Below are positions 8,478 through 8,753 of a DNA stretch of 8,753 nucleotides, one piece after another. The notes under the pieces were generated by a model. That model worked only from the letters and a program-made list of their open reading frames with translations, did not search any database and was not told the DNA's origin. A program made the translations under genes and the position numbers. Location: positions 6,284 through 15,036 of the forward strand of contig CAMYLW010000102.1 in NCBI GenBank assembly GCA_947259475.1. Direction: 5' to 3'. Position 1 is the first letter of the stretch. Every line of letters starts with the position of its first letter. The DNA is from Thermodesulfobacteriota bacterium. Lineage in GTDB: Bacteria > Desulfobacterota > Syntrophobacteria > BM002.

Positions 8478-8672
8478 TAGCCCGGATATTTCATGAATTA
8501 CCTGCTGCGACCACGGATATGGTCGCCCTTCCTGGCGCCCTCGGGTGTCGGACCCTGCGACGTACTGTTCAAGTACGCCTCGGATCCAATCCCGCGGTAC
8601 CGCGGGACGGTTGCCCGGTGGCACGCCCATCTTCGTGGTCTCGCGACAGCAGTTCATGAAATATCCGGGCTA
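8478..8672. repeat. 195-bp inverted-repeat element (MITE or IS-remnant candidate)
   Basis: A perfect 20-base inverted repeat bounds this element: 8478-8497 (TAGCCCGGATATTTCATGAA) and its exact complement at 8653-8672. Inside, complementarity continues in blocks (8502-8507 with 8647-8652; 8509-8515 with 8634-8640). There are also local hairpins: 8508-8513 with 8520-8525; 8561-8566 with 8572-8577; and a perfect 16-base palindrome at 8591-8606. No transposase or other credible protein is encoded; the open minus-strand frame here is not protein-like. No target-site duplication was found at the ends. Together with the octamer array at 8674-8729 it accounts for most of the gene-free right end of the window. 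Confidence 0.75.
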
Positions 8673-8673
8673 G

Positions 8674-8729
8674 GTCGATTCGTTAATTAGGGAATTAGAG
8701 AATTAGTCGATTAGAAAATTAGTTGATTC
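8674..8729 (+). repeat. Octamer tandem array abutting the inverted-repeat element
   Basis: Seven 8-base units: GTCGATTC, GTTAATTA, GGGAATTA, GAGAATTA, GTCGATTA, GAAAATTA, GTTGATTC. The array starts one base after the inverted-repeat element ends. Its first 33 bases match the array at 7918 at 31 of 33 positions. The last 24 bases of the window show nothing further. Confidence 0.85.
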
Positions 8730-8753
8730 GTAGAAAACGTTGAACTCGCAAGA

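Noticed and set aside
8463..8657. 64-codon minus-strand open frame within the inverted-repeat element
   Set aside because: It spans most of the palindromic element, has no ribosome site and its ends are dictated by the inverted repeats; no transposase motif is seen.

Overview
This 8.75-kb window is a housekeeping stretch of a bacterial chromosome, roughly 50% GC, with short gene-poor gaps full of unusual small repeats. The proteins (an AlaC-type aminotransferase, a four-cysteine L28, a Rel/SpoT of ordinary architecture, IspG next to an archaeal/eukaryotic-type ProRS) resemble those I know from Desulfobacterota (the former Deltaproteobacteria). That placement is an inference from remembered family resemblance, not from a search. 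Chloroflexota is the main alternative.

Layout from left to right. An aminotransferase gene (alaC-like, 74-1255, minus) is divergent from purM (1513-2556, plus). The gap between them carries a good sigma-70 promoter for each gene, and the purM leader can fold into a compact three-way junction. Next are rpmB (2779-2970, plus) and, convergent with it, a minus-strand run of ispG (7872-6799), proS (6736-5306) and a rel/spoT gene (5187-3146). The rel/spoT gene is broken. About 37-38 codons plus one base are missing inside the (p)ppGpp synthetase domain, so the frame shifts at about 4360/4361. What remains is a complete-looking HD hydrolase half and a separate TGS/zinc-finger/ACT half.

To the right of ispG lies a small acidic, four-cysteine protein gene of unknown function (8393-8118, minus). 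It has its own candidate promoter, a strong ribosome binding site and a clear intrinsic terminator. Beyond it is a 195-bp non-coding element with perfect 20-bp terminal inverted repeats and several internal hairpins (8478-8672), which could be a MITE or an IS remnant.

Six gaps carry arrays of 7- or 8-base units (GATTNNN, GTTATNN, NNNAATTA and their complements). In one gap two arrays face each other. Two octamer arrays share a 33-base direct repeat (31 of 33 identical) that brackets the orphan gene and the inverted-repeat element.

The recognised genes act in alanine/amino-acid transamination, purine synthesis, ribosome assembly, the stringent response, proline-tRNA charging and isoprenoid synthesis. 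They do not form one pathway. The points most worth a second look are the interrupted rel/spoT, the purM leader RNA, the inverted-repeat element and the repeat arrays.
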